From: Synergistaceae bacterium
GTDB taxonomy: Bacteria; Synergistota; Synergistia; Synergistales; Aminobacteriaceae
Length of the DNA stretch: 7,546 nt
Assembly (NCBI GenBank): GCA_031270755.1
Contig: JAISWV010000353.1
Span: 1 to 7,546, forward strand
Direction of reading: 5' to 3'
Positions 5,504 to 7,546 of this stretch are shown piece by piece. Numbering within the stretch: the first letter of the stretch is position 1; each line of letters starts with the position of its first letter. Made by a program: the position numbers and the translations under genes. The notes beneath the pieces were generated by a model, which was not told where the DNA came from, did no database searches, and worked only from the letters and a program-made list of their open reading frames with translations.

Positions 5504-6295
5504 ATGAATCCGCGCTGGCTCGACCCTCTTGCCCATTCGCTGCGCCGGGGCATGGGCCGGGCCCTGGCCGATTTTTCCATGATCCGGGAGGGCGACAAGG
5601 TCGTCTTGGGGTTGTCCGGCGGGAAAGACACCCTGGTGCTGTTGCATGCGCTTTCGGAGTTTCGCCGCCGCAGCCCCGTCCATTTCGAGCTGGCGGCCTG
5701 CACCGTCGCCTTTACCGGCATGGACGTGTCGCAGCTGGAGGATTATTGCCGCGCGCGAGGGGTCCCGTACATGGTCCTGCGGCATCCGATCCTGGAGATC
5801 ATCGAGAGCCGGAACGAACGCTCGCCCTGCAGTTTCTGCGCAAACCTGAGACGTGGAATGCTCAATTTCCGCGCTCGGGAGGAGGGGTTCAACAAGCTGG
5901 CGCTGGGCCATAACCTGGACGACGCGGTGGAGACGTTTTTTATGAACCTCTTTCGCGCCGGGCGGGCCAGGAGCTTTCAGCCCAAATTTTTTCAGGACCG
6001 GACGGGTATTGAGGTGATCCGGCCTCTTATCTACGCCCGGGAAACGTCCATCGCGGAGGAGGCCCGCCGCCTGGGACTGCCGATCCTGCTGGGCGCCTGC
6101 CCCTACGCGGGAAGGACGGAACGCCAGCGCACCAAGGAAATGCTGGCCGAGATGAAGACGCGGGTCCCGGATATATTCGCCAACGTGGCGAACGCGCTCA
6201 AAACCCTCGACTCCTCCGACCGGTGGCGCGTGAGCCGAGAAGAAAGAACCGAAAAGAAGGAGCGGGTGTTTCGTGGGCACAGAACCCTGGGATGA
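5504..6295 (+). CDS. TtcA-like tRNA 2-thiolation PP-loop ATPase
   Basis: A 263-residue cytoplasmic enzyme of the TtcA/TtuA branch of PP-loop ATPases, which activate a tRNA base with ATP and insert sulfur. Visible are the PP-loop VVLGLSGGKDT (residues 33-43), the CSFC pair (Cys109, Cys112) followed by NLRRGML, LALGHNLDDAVETFFMN (132-148), and a third Cys199 in GACPYAGRTERQ. Three such cysteines hold the [4Fe-4S] cluster in TtcA, so the enzyme appears intact. The PP-loop ends in Thr where Ser is more usual. TtcA makes 2-thiocytidine at tRNA position 32, but paralogues modify other positions, so the target base is not certain. The ATG at 5504 directly follows an in-frame GTG at 5501, and the ribosome-binding site is weak. 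The last 23 bases overlap the Nudix gene. Confidence 0.88.
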   Translation: MNPRWLDPLAHSLRRGMGRALADFSMIREGDKVVLGLSGGKDTLVLLHALSEFRRRSPVHFELAACTVAFTGMDVSQLEDYCRARGVPYMVLRHPILEIIESRNERSPCSFCANLRRGMLNFRAREEGFNKLALGHNLDDAVETFFMNLFRAGRARSFQPKFFQDRTGIEVIRPLIYARETSIAEEARRLGLPILLGACPYAGRTERQRTKEMLAEMKTRVPDIFANVANALKTLDSSDRWRVSREERTEKKERVFRGHRTLG

Positions 6296-6728
6296 CTATG
6301 GTTATACCGCGTTGATCGTCTTTTGTTTTTTGATGGAGGACGACAAGATTTTATTGATCCGAAGGGCCAACGAGCCTTATAAGGGAGAGATCACCGTGCC
6401 CGGCGGGCGAAAAAAAAGGGGCGAAAGCCTGAAGGAGGCCTGCGCCCGCGAGATGTTCGAAGAGACCGGCTATATTTTAAAAGACATGGAGTTTGCGGGA
6501 ATTCTTCACGTTTACCGTCCCGGGGACAAAATGGAATACCTTTCCAACTACTTCGTCTGCCGCAGCTTCGAAGGAGAACTTCGGGCCTCGGACGAAGGAG
6601 AACTTTTCTGGGCCGACGCCAAGACGAGCCTGTCTCTGCCCGGCATTCACCCTTTTTACGTCCGCCTGCTGCCCGACATCTTGAAAAGAAACTTTCCTAT
6701 CGAGGTCTCGGTCGTTAGGGGGAAATAA
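6273..6728 (+). CDS. Nudix hydrolase
   Basis: A 151-residue protein with a perfect Nudix box at residues 45-67: G, five residues, E, seven residues, RE, M, F, EE, T, G, Y (GRKKRGESLKEA onward). The REMFEE core supplies the Mg2+ ligands for hydrolysis of a nucleoside diphosphate linked to another group. Flanking elements fit the fold: ILLIRRANEPYKGEITVPGG before the box, FVCRSFEGEL and ELFWADAKT after it. Substrate cannot be predicted; oxidised nucleotides, ADP-ribose or similar are possible. The start is GTG at 6273 with GGAG ten bases upstream, inside the end of the ttcA-like gene (23-base overlap, different frame), which suggests translational coupling. It is the last gene of the plus-strand run and ends in a stem-loop at 6730-6758. 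Confidence 0.92.
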   Translation: MGTEPWDDYGYTALIVFCFLMEDDKILLIRRANEPYKGEITVPGGRKKRGESLKEACAREMFEETGYILKDMEFAGILHVYRPGDKMEYLSNYFVCRSFEGELRASDEGELFWADAKTSLSLPGIHPFYVRLLPDILKRNFPIEVSVVRGK

Positions 6729-6729
6729 G

Positions 6730-6758
6730 GCGAGAAACAAAGCGTCTTTCCCGCTTTT
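6730..6758. terminator. Stem-loop between convergent genes, possibly bidirectional terminator
   Basis: GCGAGAAA (6730-6737) pairs with TTTCCCGC (6747-6754) apart from one A-C mismatch, and TTTT follows. An alternative fold pairs AAAGCG (6739-6744) with CGCTTT (6752-6757); read on the minus strand it is followed by GTTTC. Its place just after the Nudix stop and before the end of the convergent gene fits termination from both sides. The stems are short, so strength is uncertain. Confidence 0.45.
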
Positions 6759-6776
6759 GAATCATTCTTGGCCGCT

Positions 6777-7136
6777 CTACCAATAGTTGCGGCGCCACGC
6801 CTCGATTTCATAGTTCAGCCTCGCCACCCTGTCGGCAAGCCACACCGCTCTGCCGGGATCGGCAGGGTAATACGAGAGCGCGCGATATTGTATTTCGGAT
6901 TTCAACCTTTCGAGCTCCGCGATTTTGATGCGAATATCGCACGGGACATACACGACCTTGGGAACGTAGACCACTTTCGGGACCGCTCGGTAAGGCGGAG
7001 CTTCGTCGTAATAATAAGGGGGATCCGCATACCTGTCGTCGTATTTCGTGTAATAAGGAGAATATCCTCCCGCCCCAGCGACTCCCGCTATGCTCGAAAG
7101 CATTGCGGTCAACACAACCAATATGATTTTCTTCAC
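6777..7136 (-). CDS. Small secreted Tyr/Pro-rich protein of unknown function
   Basis: I do not recognise a named family for this 119-residue protein. It has a signal peptide (KK, then a hydrophobic stretch to about residue 18, with GVAGAGG as probable cleavage region). A Tyr/Pro/Asp-rich segment follows (25-50), then a perfect duplication of VPKVVY (52-57 and 58-63). The C-terminal part (68-117) is charged and probably helical, ending RRNYW. One cysteine, Cys66, lies at the junction; with no lipobox it could mediate disulfide dimers. The start is GTG at 7136, with GGAGG (plus strand 7145-7149) eight bases away. It stands alone and converges on the Nudix gene. Signal peptide plus aromatic/proline-rich spacer plus helix suggests an envelope-associated protein, but this is inference. 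Confidence 0.75.
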   Translation of the reverse strand: MKKIILVVLTAMLSSIAGVAGAGGYSPYYTKYDDRYADPPYYYDEAPPYRAVPKVVYVPKVVYVPCDIRIKIAELERLKSEIQYRALSYYPADPGRAVWLADRVARLNYEIEAWRRNYW

Positions 7137-7371
7137 CTAAACGACCTCCCCAAGTCATCGCGATCTCTGCAAACTGTCTTGACGTCGACGGGCTGCACAA
7201 TCATGCGCCCCAAAAAAGCCTAAAGCCTGCAGCAGACAAATAAACTTTTGCATACACAAGAACCACAGGCACTAAAACCGAAATTTATCTTCCAAATCTT
7301 CCGGCCTGCTTCTGCATTATAGTGAACGGATGGGCATATGTAAATACAAGGGCACCTACGATCTTCTCGAA

Positions 7372-7443
7372 ATCGACCAAATCGACCAAATCGACCAATC
7401 GACCAAATCGACCAAACCTCGACCAAACCGACCAAAGCGACCA
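7372..7443. repeat. Decayed 9-bp tandem repeat (ATCGACCAA)
   Basis: Eight copies of CGACCA begin at 7374, 7383, 7392, 7400, 7409, 7420, 7429 and 7438, so spacing is 9, 9, 8, 9, 11, 9, 9. The first three units are identical ATCGACCAA. Later units carry substitutions and one- or two-base length changes, which indicates an older array. There are no unique spacers, so it is not a CRISPR array. Confidence 0.85.
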
Positions 7444-7452
7444 TCAGTGTTT

Positions 7453-7514
7453 CAATGAGAATGGTACCCATTCTACAAAGGGAACACGTCCCGACACAGA
7501 TACCACTCTCATTG
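7453..7514. repeat. Long imperfect inverted repeat with nested palindrome
   Basis: CAATGAGAATGGTACC (7453-7468) matches the reverse complement of GATACCACTCTCATTG (7499-7514) at 14 of 16 positions. GGGA (7480-7483) and TCCC (7489-7492) can pair within the loop. The left arm also contains half of a separate perfect palindrome, AGAATGG-TAC-CCATTCT (7458-7474). It could be a mobile-element end, an intergenic palindromic unit, or a protein or RNA hairpin site. It lies directly after the tandem repeat, and no transposase is visible in the window. Confidence 0.6.
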
Positions 7515-7546
7515 CCAAAGTTCAAAAAGCACTCAGCTACTCTTCA

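Larger units (their letters stand above)
7137..7546. other. Gene-free right end of window
   Basis: No convincing protein or RNA gene was found in these 410 bases. A minus-strand open frame through this region is Cys/Arg-rich, translates the tandem repeat, and has no family features, so it is not called. Besides the ribosome-binding site and upstream region of the small secreted-protein gene, the stretch holds the CGACCA tandem repeat (7372-7443) and the long inverted repeat (7453-7514). Confidence 0.55.

Noticed and set aside
7372..7514. CRISPR array or CRISPR-like repeat (including GTTTCAAT at 7449-7456).
   Set aside because: The tandem units are 9 bp without spacers, and the GTTTCAAT-containing sequence is not repeated at spacer distance before the window ends.
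7220..7525. A minus-strand 101-codon open frame with Trp-Ser-Ile and Gly-Arg-Phe repeats.
   Set aside because: The repeats are just the translated 9-bp tandem array, the array has non-triplet indels, and the rest is Cys-rich without recognisable domains.

Overview
The window reads as a compact, fairly GC-rich bacterial chromosome segment. Supporting signs are strong AGGAG/GGAGG ribosome-binding sites, frequent TTG and GTG starts, short or overlapping gene junctions, a B12-dependent ribonucleotide reductase and a VapBC toxin-antitoxin pair. The protein style would fit an anaerobe such as a member of Synergistota, but that is only an impression and no marker gene fixes the taxonomy.

Layout. 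Positions 1-314, minus strand: a type II toxin-antitoxin operon, vapB followed by vapC, which is cut by the window edge. It has a clear sigma70-type promoter whose -10 lies inside a 25-bp palindromic operator. Positions 375-746: no convincing protein gene. The first half can fold into a long-range-closed RNA ending in a GC-rich stem and U-tract. The second half carries a TATAAT hexamer and the probable nrdJ leader, with a foldable segment and a nine-codon open frame behind a good ribosome-binding site. Positions 747-6728, plus strand: six closely packed genes. These are nrdJ (class II ribonucleotide reductase), the ATPase and permease of a Zn/Mn-type ABC importer, a small exported protein with a Cys-Cys motif, a TtcA-like tRNA thiolation enzyme, and a Nudix hydrolase. 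The first three and the last two are tightly coupled; the whole run could be one transcript. Positions 6777-7136, minus strand: a small secreted Tyr/Pro-rich protein, convergent with the Nudix gene and separated from it by a stem-loop. Positions 7137-7546: no gene seen, but there is a decayed 9-bp tandem repeat and a long imperfect inverted repeat.

How the genes fit together. NrdJ makes deoxynucleotides with adenosylcobalamin, the importer supplies a divalent metal to the cytoplasm, the TtcA-like protein thiolates tRNA, and the Nudix enzyme probably cleans up a nucleotide derivative. No substrate-binding protein for the importer is present. No cobalamin riboswitch was recognised ahead of nrdJ. 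The least explained parts are the two RNA-like segments between vapB and nrdJ and the repeat/hairpin region at the right end.
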